Assembly (NCBI GenBank): GCA_018303895.1
Contig: JAGVXJ010000034.1
Location: forward strand, 1 to 5,287
Length of the DNA stretch: 5,287 bases
DNA from: Candidatus Pacearchaeota archaeon
GTDB taxonomy: Archaea > Nanobdellota > Nanobdellia > Pacearchaeales > GW2011-AR1
Direction of reading: 5' to 3'
Of this stretch, positions 1 to 5,259 are shown in pieces; positions within the stretch are counted from its first letter, which is position 1, and each line of letters begins with the position of its first letter. The notes beneath the pieces were generated by a model that made no database searches, was not told the DNA's origin, and worked only from the letters and a program-made list of their open reading frames with translations. Position numbers and translations under genes: made by a program.

Positions 1-105
1 AGAGAATTGTGGCAAAAAGTTTATCGCGGAATACGAAGCAAGAACGACCATGTTTTTGTTTTGAGCCCTGATTCAAGAGTGTTAAACGAGTTTGAGAAAA
101 GTTGA
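1..105 (+). CDS. C-terminal fragment of an unidentified protein
   Basis: Frame 1 is open from the window edge to a TGA at 103-105 and gives 34 residues, beginning RELWQKVYRG and ending LNEFEKS. The rest of the gene lies outside the window. The fragment mixes basic and aromatic residues with a short hydrophobic strand (HVFVLS), which looks like the end of a soluble alpha/beta protein. I do not recognise the family and assign no function. It is the only gene seen upstream of the region at 106-464 and converges on the - strand tRNA gene. The T-rich stretch at 123-127, about 20 bases after the stop, could serve as its archaeal-type terminator. Confidence is moderate because only the last codons are visible. 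Confidence 0.55.
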   Translation, partial: RELWQKVYRGIRSKNDHVFVLSPDSRVLNEFEKS

Positions 106-116
106 AAATCGTGTTG

Positions 117-134
117 CAAATATTTTTATATTTG
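117..134 (+). promoter_or_regulatory. AT-rich inverted repeat with TATA-like core
   Basis: CAAATAT and ATATTTG form a perfect 7-bp inverted repeat around a TTTT loop, 12 bases after the stop codon of the first gene. Two readings are possible: the 3' end (hairpin or T-tract) of the upstream gene, or a TATA element for the small ORF that starts near 181-187. The second would put transcription start near 150, before the AAGGAG at 167-172. The sequence is so AT-rich that chance is a real alternative. Confidence 0.3.
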
Positions 135-186
135 AAATTGTTCTTCCTAATATGAAATACCCAAATAAGGAGAATATCTTCTGGAT

Positions 187-369
187 TTGCTTTGGGATTT
201 GAAACTTCAAGGAGTGTTCATACGAGACATTTCTGGAATTGAAAAATTAAATCTGGTTTTGTCTCAGCACGACGATACAATGTTGGATATGATTTTTGGA
301 TTGCTTGGAGGATTGGTTTTTACGATTGGAAAAACAGGGGGATATTTTTACAAAAGAAAATTCGGGTGA
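187..369 (+). CDS. Doubtful small ORF, possible membrane peptide
   Basis: An open frame of 60 codons starts at TTG 187 and stops at TGA 367-369. In its favour, AAGGAG lies at 167-172 and a TATA-like element at 117-134, so promoter, leader and ribosome site come in the right order. The site is placed best for an in-frame CTG at 181 (8-nt gap) rather than the TTG at 187 (14-nt gap); neither is a strong start. The first in-frame ATG is at 280 and would give only 29 residues. The C-terminal half has a hydrophobic run (MIFGLLGGLVFTIG, about residues 35-48) followed by a basic tail (YKRKFG), the pattern of a single membrane segment with a positive end. I recognise no family. It could equally be a decayed gene remnant or a chance frame in the 359-base gap. 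Confidence 0.25.
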   Translation: MLWDLKLQGVFIRDISGIEKLNLVLSQHDDTMLDMIFGLLGGLVFTIGKTGGYFYKRKFG

Positions 370-418
370 AGAATATGAACGCTTCGTCAGAACCTAATTA
401 AAATAATGTTTAAATTTT

Positions 419-434
419 GTTAAGAATTCCTAAC
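419..434. repeat. Imperfect palindrome beside the tRNA gene
   Basis: GTTAAGAATTCCTAAC reads as a 16-base palindrome with a single mismatched pair (A against C), centred on GAATTC. It lies next to the hairpin-forming palindrome at 441-459 and downstream of the tRNA-Ser gene. It may be a protein-binding site, part of the tRNA 3' trailer, or chance. No second copy was seen in the window. Confidence 0.4.
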
Positions 435-462
435 GGAAGAAATATTGCAGTGCAATATTCCG
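434..462 (-). terminator. Hairpin immediately after the tRNA 3' end
   Basis: AATATTGCA and TGCAATATT at 441-459 form a perfect 9-base inverted repeat around one base, so an RNA hairpin would be 8 bp with a 3-nt loop. CGG (434-436) and CCG (460-462) extend it by three GC pairs across a 4-nt bulge. It begins three bases after the tRNA discriminator base. On the - strand, T-rich sequence follows further on (the complement of 397-420). This fits a tRNA 3' trailer or transcription end, but archaeal terminators do not need hairpins, so a processing signal or DNA-binding site is as likely. Confidence 0.4.
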
Positions 463-464
463 AA

Positions 465-544
465 CGCCCCCGCCAGGAGTCGAACCTGGGTGCCTATAAG
501 GCCCTGCTCTCAAGGCAGGTGCAGTACCATTGTGCCACGGAGGC
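465..544 (-). tRNA. tRNA-Ser (anticodon UGA)
   Basis: The complement folds as a complete 80-base class II tRNA. The acceptor stem is GCCTCCG with CGGGGGC (seven pairs, one T-G wobble). The D arm is GCA/TGC with GG in the loop. The anticodon stem CCTGC/GCAGG closes the loop CTTGAGA. The long variable arm GCCT-TAT-AGGC is diagnostic of serine or leucine tRNAs, and the T arm is CCAGG/CCTGG with the loop TTCGACT. The anticodon TGA (plus positions 510-512) reads UCA serine codons. G73 as discriminator fits serine identity. CCA is not encoded, so the end must be added enzymatically. No intron is present. A weak TATA-like CTTTTAAT at 579-586 on the - strand could be its promoter, which would give a leader of roughly 12 bases. 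Confidence 0.93.
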
Positions 545-620
545 TTGAAGTAAATTCAAATGATTTTACAAATTAAGAATTAAAAGAATAGTTTTAAAGA
601 TTTCTATTTACTAGATTAAA

Positions 621-893
621 TTAATCCAAACCGAATAATCTTTTGAAGAATCCTTTTTTTGGTTGCTCTTCGACTTCTTCAGTAATAGTTATCTCGGGCT
701 TTTCTTCAGAGACTAATCTCCTTGGAGATTCCATCGCAATCTCTTTCTTAGCCTGTTCCAGTGCTTTTTCAACAAGTGCACGTGAATAACCTTGCTGTCT
801 GATTAAAGAAAATTTCAATGAATCTTCGCTGTATCCTTTATTAAAATTCTTCTTAAAATAGTCGACAAGACTTTGATTAGCTGACTTTTCCAT
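621..893 (-). CDS. Small helical protein with acidic linker and basic tail
   Basis: This 90-residue protein has no family I can name with certainty. Residues 9-48 form a compact helical unit (LVDYFKKNFNKGYSEDSLKF, then QQGYSRALVEKALEQA) with two GYS turns, each followed by a helix. The pattern of 'short helix, G-Y-S, helix, G-Y-S, helix' resembles small helical domains that recur in archaeal proteins of unknown function. Residues 60-78 are an acidic, probably disordered linker. The tail KKGFFKRLFGLD is short, basic and hydrophobic, as in an amphipathic membrane- or protein-docking helix. There is no signal peptide or catalytic motif. The gene lies 40 bases after the AMP phosphorylase stop and before the tRNA. 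The start at ATG 893 has no Shine-Dalgarno, but TTTTTAAA lies 29 bases upstream, so it may be transcribed alone as a leaderless message. Confidence 0.75.
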   Translation of the reverse strand: MEKSANQSLVDYFKKNFNKGYSEDSLKFSLIRQQGYSRALVEKALEQAKKEIAMESPRRLVSEEKPEITITEEVEEQPKKGFFKRLFGLD

Positions 894-914
894 ATATTTC
901 AGAGAAAGTGTTAG

Positions 915-922
915 TTTAAAAA
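915..922 (-). promoter_or_regulatory. TATA-like box for the 90-residue protein
   Basis: On the - strand TTTTTAAA begins 29 bases before ATG 893, inside the 40-base gap after AMP phosphorylase. The distance matches the other leaderless-type promoters in this window and suggests the gene can be expressed separately from the upstream pair. The core is less typical than TTTATAA. Confidence 0.4.
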
Positions 923-933
923 TTTAGTTATTT

Positions 934-2415
934 TCAATCAGATATAATGATTTTCTCATTATCATAGTATTCAATCGCTTCTTTCAGCCTAGATTCTGAA
1001 CTTGAGTAAAGAGTTACGATTTTTTGGCCATTCTTAACATGCTCATTTACATGATTGTATAAATAAATTCCGGCAAATTTATCCGTCGGACAACCGAGAA
1101 TTCTTGAAAGAAAAATTAATCTTTTGTTATGAATTTTTTTTATCTTGATATCTTTATGTGCAAAAATATCTTTTTGGAAATCAGCTTCGGGAAAATCTTT
1201 TATTTTTCCACCTTGTGCTTCAATGATTTGAGCAAATTTCTCAAGAGCTTTTCCTGAACTTAAGATTTCGCGCGCAAGATTTTCCCCGTTTCCTTTTTTT
1301 GCTTTCCCTGTAAGCTCAAGTAATTCTCCAGATAAAAACAATGCTTTTTTTTCTAAATCAAAAGGTCTATCACAATCTTGGCGTAAAACTTTTAGAATAT
1401 CTTTCATTCCCAACACTGGACCAATACCATTGCCGATTGGCTGAGTCCCGTCAGTCAAAACACATTTTACTTTTTTATTAAATTTTTTTCCAATTAGCTC
1501 AAATTTATTTTTTAATTCCATTGCTTTACTGTGAGAAACTTTTGCACCATCGCCGAAAGGAATATCTATCAAAATATGGTTGCTCCCCATTGCGAGTTTT
1601 TTTGACATTATCGATGCGAGAAGTTGAGCTTCTGGATCGAGTTTCAAAGTTTTTTCTATCTGAATAATTTTTGTGTCAGCAGTAAGCATTTCTAACGCTC
1701 CGCCCCAAACCAAACAGGCACCAGTTTTTGCAACAATTTTTTTAACTTCTTCTGGAGAAAATTCAACAGGAGCAATTGTTTCGATGACGTCTGAAGTTCC
1801 AGCTTCGCTGGTTATAGCCTTAGAAGAACTTTTTGGAATTGTTAATCCCACAGAAGCACAAATCGAAACAACAATGGGTGTTGTTCTGTTTCCAGGAATT
1901 CCGCCGATGCTGTGTTTATCTGCAACGATTTTTTTATTAAAACTAATTTTGTTTCCAGTCTTTAGCATTGCTTTGATTAAATAAACTGTTTCGTCAATAT
2001 CCATCCCTTTAGAATACATCGCTGAAACAAACATCGCGATTTCTGCTTCAGAAAGAGTATTTGAAACAACGTCTGAAATTATGTTTTGAATTTCTTCCTG
2101 AGAAAGTTTTCCACCAATAAGTTTTTTCTTGATTATATCCAAACTTTTTGGTGGTGGTGTTAAAGTAACAAAAACATAGTCTCCAGAAGATATTCCCAAA
2201 ATTTCTTTTAATTCCAATGAAACGGCAATTTCATTATTTCTTACAAAATCATTTGAAACATCAATCACCGTTGAGGTTTTTCTCGGAGAACTTGAAAAAG
2301 TTTTTATTGAAACATGATCTTTTGGATAAACCCCAATTTTTTTGGCAGTAGATTCATTGAGCATCGCAACGGGAAGCCCAGCAGACCATTTCAGAAATTT
2401 TATTTTAAGTTTCAT
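934..2415 (-). CDS. deoA: AMP phosphorylase
   Basis: This cytosolic enzyme of 493 residues catalyses AMP + phosphate = ribose 1,5-bisphosphate + adenine and also acts on CMP and UMP in characterised archaeal members. It feeds the isomerase and type III RuBisCO pathway of archaeal nucleotide salvage. Residues 1-88 are the archaeal N-terminal extension, absent from bacterial thymidine phosphorylases. The helical domain follows from about residue 92. The phosphate-binding signature DKHSIGGIPGNRTTP is at 166-180, SSKAITSEAGTSD at 197-209, and DGTQPIGNGIGP at 322-333. The C-terminal pyrimidine-phosphorylase-like domain contains PTDKFAGIYLYNHVNE at 443-458. The length is normal for the archaeal family and I see no break. 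IPGNRTTP in place of the bacterial thymidine-type loop supports a nucleoside monophosphate substrate. ATG 2415 lies one base after the transporter stop, so the two are probably co-transcribed and translationally coupled. No clear Shine-Dalgarno is visible. Many annotations call this family thymidine phosphorylase. Confidence 0.95.
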   Translation of the reverse strand: MKLKIKFLKWSAGLPVAMLNESTAKKIGVYPKDHVSIKTFSSSPRKTSTVIDVSNDFVRNNEIAVSLELKEILGISSGDYVFVTLTPPPKSLDIIKKKLIGGKLSQEEIQNIISDVVSNTLSEAEIAMFVSAMYSKGMDIDETVYLIKAMLKTGNKISFNKKIVADKHSIGGIPGNRTTPIVVSICASVGLTIPKSSSKAITSEAGTSDVIETIAPVEFSPEEVKKIVAKTGACLVWGGALEMLTADTKIIQIEKTLKLDPEAQLLASIMSKKLAMGSNHILIDIPFGDGAKVSHSKAMELKNKFELIGKKFNKKVKCVLTDGTQPIGNGIGPVLGMKDILKVLRQDCDRPFDLEKKALFLSGELLELTGKAKKGNGENLAREILSSGKALEKFAQIIEAQGGKIKDFPEADFQKDIFAHKDIKIKKIHNKRLIFLSRILGCPTDKFAGIYLYNHVNEHVKNGQKIVTLYSSSESRLKEAIEYYDNEKIIISD

Positions 2416-2416
2416 T

Positions 2417-3457
2417 TTATTTGTTTTCAGCTGGTTGAACTAAAACATTGAATGCTCTTTTATCCCGGAAAAGATCTATAACTATAACGAGATAAGCAAG
2501 AATTAAAGGCCCGAGTAAAAGTCCCATGAAACCGAAAACAAACAATCCCCCCACCATACCTATCGTCGCTAAAAGAGTATTCAGCTTTGCTCTTTTTGAG
2601 ATAATCCAAGGTCTCAAGAAATTATCTATCGTTGAAGAGAATAACCCGAATCCGAGCATACCCCACATTCCAGCGACGTTGCCTGAAATGAAAAGATAAA
2701 TTGCTACTGGAATCCAAATGATTGGTGTACCAAGAACGGGAATGATTGCAGCTAAACAAGCAAGAGTAGTTAAGAAAAGAGCATTAGGAACCCCAAATAT
2801 AAGCAGACCAAGTCCAACGATTAAACCTTGCAGGATTCCGACGGCAAAATGACCATAAATAACTGAAAAAGTTATTTCTCTGGATGATTCAAAAAGTTTT
2901 TTCTCTATTTCTTTTGGAAAAGGAAGAAGACTTTTTATGTATTCAGTAATGTCCTCTTTGTCCCTTAAAACAAAAAAGAAAGTGAAAGCAACAACCAAAA
3001 TTTGTAGCATTACCGTCGCTAAATTTAAAATTATATCTGAAAATCCATTAAGAATTGAGTTTACTGTCTTGCTAATAAAACTTGAAGTTACTGAACTTAT
3101 TTGAGAGGCAAATTCGGGAGAACTAAAAATGTTCGGAAGAATCTGTTGAAGTATTTGAGCGAAGTCAATTTTTTGTGCGGCTAAATAAATATTAAATGTT
3201 TGGTCGAGCATCTTGGGAACAAATAGCCAGAGTGGAATTAGGATTAACAAAAGGAGGATAACACAGACAAGAGCAGCAGATATATTCTTTGATTTGGAAA
3301 ACTTAAAAAAGAAATTGTAAACTGGATTAAATAAAAACGCCAAAAGCACACCGGCAACAATAGCCATTAAAATAGGACGAATGAGAAAAAAAGTCAAAAT
3401 TGCCAGGATTACGAATATACTAAAAGTCATAAATTTCTTGTAAAATTCTTGTTCCAT
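2417..3457 (-). CDS. AI-2E family (UPF0118) membrane transporter
   Basis: This integral membrane protein of 346 residues has the family's usual length and layout. Two N-terminal helices span about 11-48 and a third about 59-80. A long extramembrane loop (82-140) precedes a helix at about 141-164 ending in RDKED. A cytosolic segment (165-195) is followed by the C-terminal helix cluster from about 200 to 330. Family hallmarks are AIIPVLGTPIIWIPVAIYL (237-255), DNFLRPWIISKRAKLNTLL (278-296) and the glycine-rich GGLFVFGFMGLLLGPL (303-318). Bacterial relatives have been linked to autoinducer-2 export and to sodium/proton antiport; archaeal substrates are not established, so none is assigned. It is first in a probable operon with AMP phosphorylase. 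The start at ATG 3457 is supported by AGAGGT four bases upstream and a TATA box that predicts a leader of about 14 bases. Confidence 0.9.
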   Translation of the reverse strand: MEQEFYKKFMTFSIFVILAILTFFLIRPILMAIVAGVLLAFLFNPVYNFFFKFSKSKNISAALVCVILLLLILIPLWLFVPKMLDQTFNIYLAAQKIDFAQILQQILPNIFSSPEFASQISSVTSSFISKTVNSILNGFSDIILNLATVMLQILVVAFTFFFVLRDKEDITEYIKSLLPFPKEIEKKLFESSREITFSVIYGHFAVGILQGLIVGLGLLIFGVPNALFLTTLACLAAIIPVLGTPIIWIPVAIYLFISGNVAGMWGMLGFGLFSSTIDNFLRPWIISKRAKLNTLLATIGMVGGLFVFGFMGLLLGPLILAYLVIVIDLFRDKRAFNVLVQPAENK

Positions 3458-3461
3458 ATTT

Positions 3462-3467
3462 ACCTCT
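3462..3467 (-). promoter_or_regulatory. Shine-Dalgarno of the transporter gene
   Basis: The complement reads AGAGGT, four bases before ATG 3457. It supports that start, and shows that this transcript has a leader, unlike the apparently leaderless + strand genes opposite. Confidence 0.6.
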
Positions 3468-3492
3468 TAATTATTTTGGAAGGAAGTTTAAA

Positions 3493-3500
3493 TTTATAAA
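3493..3500. promoter_or_regulatory. Palindromic TATA box in the divergent region
   Basis: TTTATAAA is its own reverse complement and sits between the divergent genes at 3457 (-) and 3564 (+). Read on the - strand it predicts transcription start near 3471, giving a 14-base leader that contains the AGAGGT site. Read on the + strand it predicts a start near 3522, about 42 bases before ATG 3564. It may work in both directions; adjacent TTTAAA at 3487-3492 extends the AT-rich core. Confidence 0.55.
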
Positions 3501-3534
3501 GGTTTGTTTAATCGTCGAAAGAAGCTCAAAAAAG

Positions 3535-3542
3535 TTTATAAG
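3535..3542 (+). promoter_or_regulatory. TATA-like box for the 241-residue protein
   Basis: TTTATAAG, preceded by the purine-rich run AAAAAAG that would serve as a transcription factor B recognition element, begins 29 bases before ATG 3564. This is the spacing for a transcript starting at or next to the ATG. It lies inside the longer frame opened by TTG 3504 and argues against that start. Confidence 0.55.
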
Positions 3543-3563
3543 GCAGAAAAATGTTTTATTAGA

Positions 3564-4289
3564 ATGAACTTCATAAAAAAGATTGTTGAAAAGAAAATTG
3601 ATGTGGACGTTCACTTTCAATTTCAAAAATTTTCTCGGGGAGAATTTAGGGACAAAGCAGGAATTTCTGCAAAAAAAACCGGAAACAAATATGCTATTAG
3701 CACTTCGGCTGAATTTGGAAACGACTTGGTTAAATTAGTTGCTGGAAAGGTTGGAAAGAATAAAGTTGAAGTCACAGGAATAATTGTGACGACTTCAGAT
3801 TTGGATAAAGAAGGATTAGTTTATTCAGGCAAGAGCCAATTTCAAGGAATAAAAAAATACGAAATTAATGGACAAATGAGTGGTGATGAAATTTTAGGTT
3901 TGATAAACAAATTTCCCAAAGTATTTTTTGCTTTGAGTTTTTCAACTCCTGACGGAGAAACTACCTTGAAGATAAAACCGAAAATGCCAAAAACTGGAAA
4001 ACCTAAAGGTGGAGCAAAAGAAGGTGAAGAAGAAAAGAAACAAGATTTCTGTAAAATTGTTACGACTGATTCCAAGATTGGAGAAAGTTTTATTTTTGAA
4101 GTAAAAGATTTCAAAGAAGCAAGTGTCAATCATACTTTTTTTGTTGAGGATATTATCGTCCCAGTTTCTTTGAAAAATGAAAAAGATTTCGCCAAAGTTC
4201 GAGAAGGTGCATTAAGGAAAGGAAAAATTTTAAGGGTTGCAAAAATTGATGGAAAAGAGTTTAGAAACGAGATTGGATTTGAAGCATAG
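3564..4289 (+). CDS. Unrecognised two-part protein with charged linker
   Basis: I do not recognise this family. From ATG 3564 it has 241 residues. Residues 1-138 are a mixed alpha/beta part with regular strand-like stretches (DVDVHFQFQKF, KVEVTGIIVTT, KVFFALSFST) and end near TTLKIKP. Residues 139-160 are a low-complexity linker rich in K, G, P and E. Residues 161-241 look like a small second beta-rich part (GESFIFEV, NHTFFVEDIIVPVSL, GKILRVAKIDG). The linker is an obvious domain boundary. There is no signal peptide, membrane segment or clear catalytic motif, so a cytosolic soluble protein is likely. The frame extends upstream to TTG 3504, adding 20 very basic residues, but no Shine-Dalgarno precedes it, and a TATA box 29 bases before ATG 3564 favours the shorter form. 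It is divergent from the transporter and 34 bases before the next gene. Confidence 0.8.
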   Translation: MNFIKKIVEKKIDVDVHFQFQKFSRGEFRDKAGISAKKTGNKYAISTSAEFGNDLVKLVAGKVGKNKVEVTGIIVTTSDLDKEGLVYSGKSQFQGIKKYEINGQMSGDEILGLINKFPKVFFALSFSTPDGETTLKIKPKMPKTGKPKGGAKEGEEEKKQDFCKIVTTDSKIGESFIFEVKDFKEASVNHTFFVEDIIVPVSLKNEKDFAKVREGALRKGKILRVAKIDGKEFRNEIGFEA

Positions 4290-4294
4290 GAATA

Positions 4295-4302
4295 TTTATT
4301 AA
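4295..4302 (+). promoter_or_regulatory. TATA-like box for the 165-residue protein
   Basis: TTTATTAA begins 29 bases before ATG 4324, within the 34-base gap after the preceding stop. Purines (AGGAA) lie just upstream, as expected of a transcription factor B element. There is no Shine-Dalgarno before the ATG, so a leaderless message from its own promoter is likely. Confidence 0.55.
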
Positions 4303-4323
4303 TTTAGAAACTATCTATTTTTC

Positions 4324-4821
4324 ATGGACGATAAATCATATAATTTATTTTTGAGTGTTTTGACTTATATTCCCAGAATTTCCGATACTTCAAAATTGAT
4401 TGAGGGTTTCATTGGACAAAATTTTTTTGCGTTTATTGGAACATGTGGAGAAAAGTTAAGAGAACATAAAAATTTTGAATTTTGGAAATATGTTAGTCAG
4501 AGTCCGATTTATAATTTTAATCCTAATCAGTTTGAAGAAGTAATAAAAAGAGCATATAATGAAAAAATTTTAATTGCTTCAGGACGAGGATACAGAGTTG
4601 ACCAAGACAAAGCAAAAACACTTATTGAAAAAACAGAATTTTCTGGAGAAATCCACCAGAGGAACATAAGAAAATTTTCTGGAGAGTTAATCCGTTTCAT
4701 GAAAAGGAAACCGAGCAAAATTGACTGGGAAAAAATAGAAAGAGAAATTGAAAAAACCCAAGAAATGTTTGAAAAAATGAGAAATCTCACCTCTGAAGAT
4801 TTGAACCAGATTATCTACTAA
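4324..4821 (+). CDS. Unrecognised small helical protein, possible winged helix
   Basis: This 165-residue soluble protein matches no family I can name. The N-terminal part (1-60) is hydrophobic and helical, with no true membrane segment. Residues 69-100 (FEEVIKRAYNEKILIASGRG, then YRVDQDKAKTLIEK) read as a helix, a turn, two short strands around GRGY, and another helix, the order seen in winged helix-turn-helix domains. Residues 112-155 are basic and then strongly charged and helical (IDWEKIEREIEKTQEMFEKM), suggesting a short coiled coil for pairing. A DNA-binding or antitoxin-like regulator is possible but unproven. The start at ATG 4324 is fixed by a TATA box 29 bases upstream. It has its own promoter although it follows the preceding gene closely, and ends 57 bases before the next ATG. 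Confidence 0.75.
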   Translation: MDDKSYNLFLSVLTYIPRISDTSKLIEGFIGQNFFAFIGTCGEKLREHKNFEFWKYVSQSPIYNFNPNQFEEVIKRAYNEKILIASGRGYRVDQDKAKTLIEKTEFSGEIHQRNIRKFSGELIRFMKRKPSKIDWEKIEREIEKTQEMFEKMRNLTSEDLNQIIY

Positions 4822-4848
4822 ATTAAGGTTTAATTTGAAATACAAAGA

Positions 4849-4857
4849 TTTATTAAA
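4849..4857 (+). promoter_or_regulatory. TATA-like box for the 126-residue protein
   Basis: TTTATTAAA begins 30 bases before ATG 4879 and shares its first eight bases with the box at 4295-4302. The alternative start TTG 4858 directly abuts this box and would lie upstream of the predicted transcript start, so it is rejected. Confidence 0.55.
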
Positions 4858-4878
4858 TTGTTCTATAACGAGTTTACG

Positions 4879-5259
4879 ATGATAAGAAAGGAAGACGTCG
4901 AGATATATGAATTGGAAGCTACACTTGGAATGATGGCGAATCTCCGAGATGAAAGATTTTTAGATGGGCGGGAAATTCACACGGCTTTTTTTCAGTTCAA
5001 AAAAAGATTTCCGAAATATTTTGAAGGAATGAGTTTTTGGGGAAATCCGCCAAAGTCAGGAAGAGTTGTAGAATTAGTCGAAGAAATAGAAATGCTTGGA
5101 ATGATAAAAAGAAATAATCTAGACTATTCAGTTTTTCCGAAAAAAATTATTTCTTATTTAATTGGAAAAAGAATTCCGTATGACTTGTTCAAATCCGAGT
5201 TTCACGAGATGGCGAGAATGTTTGAAAATTGTTTTGGGGAGAGAAAAAATGGCAATTAA
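4879..5259 (+). CDS. Unrecognised small protein, possible winged helix
   Basis: From ATG 4879 it has 126 residues and no family I can name. Residues 5-27 form a helix. Residues 30-75 (GREIHTAFFQFKKRFPKYFE, a short GNPPKSG turn, then VVELVEEIEMLGMI) alternate helices and turns, followed by KRNNLDYSVFPKK, a possible two-stranded wing. This order resembles archaeal winged-helix proteins, and loosely the layout of antitoxin-like SocA/Panacea domains; neither is more than a suggestion. The C-terminal helix (101-120) is amphipathic. There is no signal peptide or membrane segment. A longer frame from TTG 4858 would add seven residues but starts right against the TATA box. Its last 11 bases overlap the next gene, in a different frame, so the two are probably translated in turn from one message. 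Confidence 0.72.
   Translation: MIRKEDVEIYELEATLGMMANLRDERFLDGREIHTAFFQFKKRFPKYFEGMSFWGNPPKSGRVVELVEEIEMLGMIKRNNLDYSVFPKKIISYLIGKRIPYDLFKSEFHEMARMFENCFGERKNGN
5236..5241 (+). promoter_or_regulatory. Shine-Dalgarno of the edge gene
   Basis: GGGGAG lies inside the end of the preceding gene, seven bases before ATG 5249. It fixes that start and marks it as an operon-internal gene. Confidence 0.6.

Larger units (their letters stand above)
106..464. other. 359-base region without a confident gene
   Basis: This gap separates the + strand gene fragment from the tRNA-Ser gene on the - strand. It holds the AT-rich inverted repeat at 117-134, the AAGGAG at 167-172, the doubtful small ORF at 187-369, and two adjacent palindromes at 419-434 and 441-459 directly beyond the tRNA 3' end. 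I see no CRISPR repeats, insertion-sequence ends or direct repeats. Confidence 0.6.

Noticed and set aside
465..544. tRNA-Leu, because of the long variable arm
   Set aside because: The anticodon loop CTTGAGA places TGA at positions 34-36, and the discriminator is G, both of which fit serine.
465..544. Integration of a mobile element at the tRNA gene
   Set aside because: No repeated tRNA 3' segment, integrase or insertion-sequence ends were seen on either side in the window.
1673..1984. Open frame on the + strand inside AMP phosphorylase
   Set aside because: It is the antisense of the conserved catalytic region, which fully explains the sequence.
934..2415. Thymidine phosphorylase as the product name
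   Set aside because: The N-terminal extension and the IPGNRTTP active-site loop are those of archaeal AMP phosphorylases, not of bacterial thymidine phosphorylase.
2417..3457. Quorum-sensing function from the AI-2E name
   Set aside because: The family name comes from one bacterial member; nothing here indicates autoinducer synthesis or sensing.
3842..4133. Two open frames on the - strand within the 241-residue gene
   Set aside because: They are antisense shadows of an A-rich coding sequence, with serine- and phenylalanine-rich products and no promoter or ribosome site.
4527..4790. Open frame on the - strand within the 165-residue gene
   Set aside because: Antisense shadow; its hydrophobic composition comes from the complement of lysine and glutamate codons.
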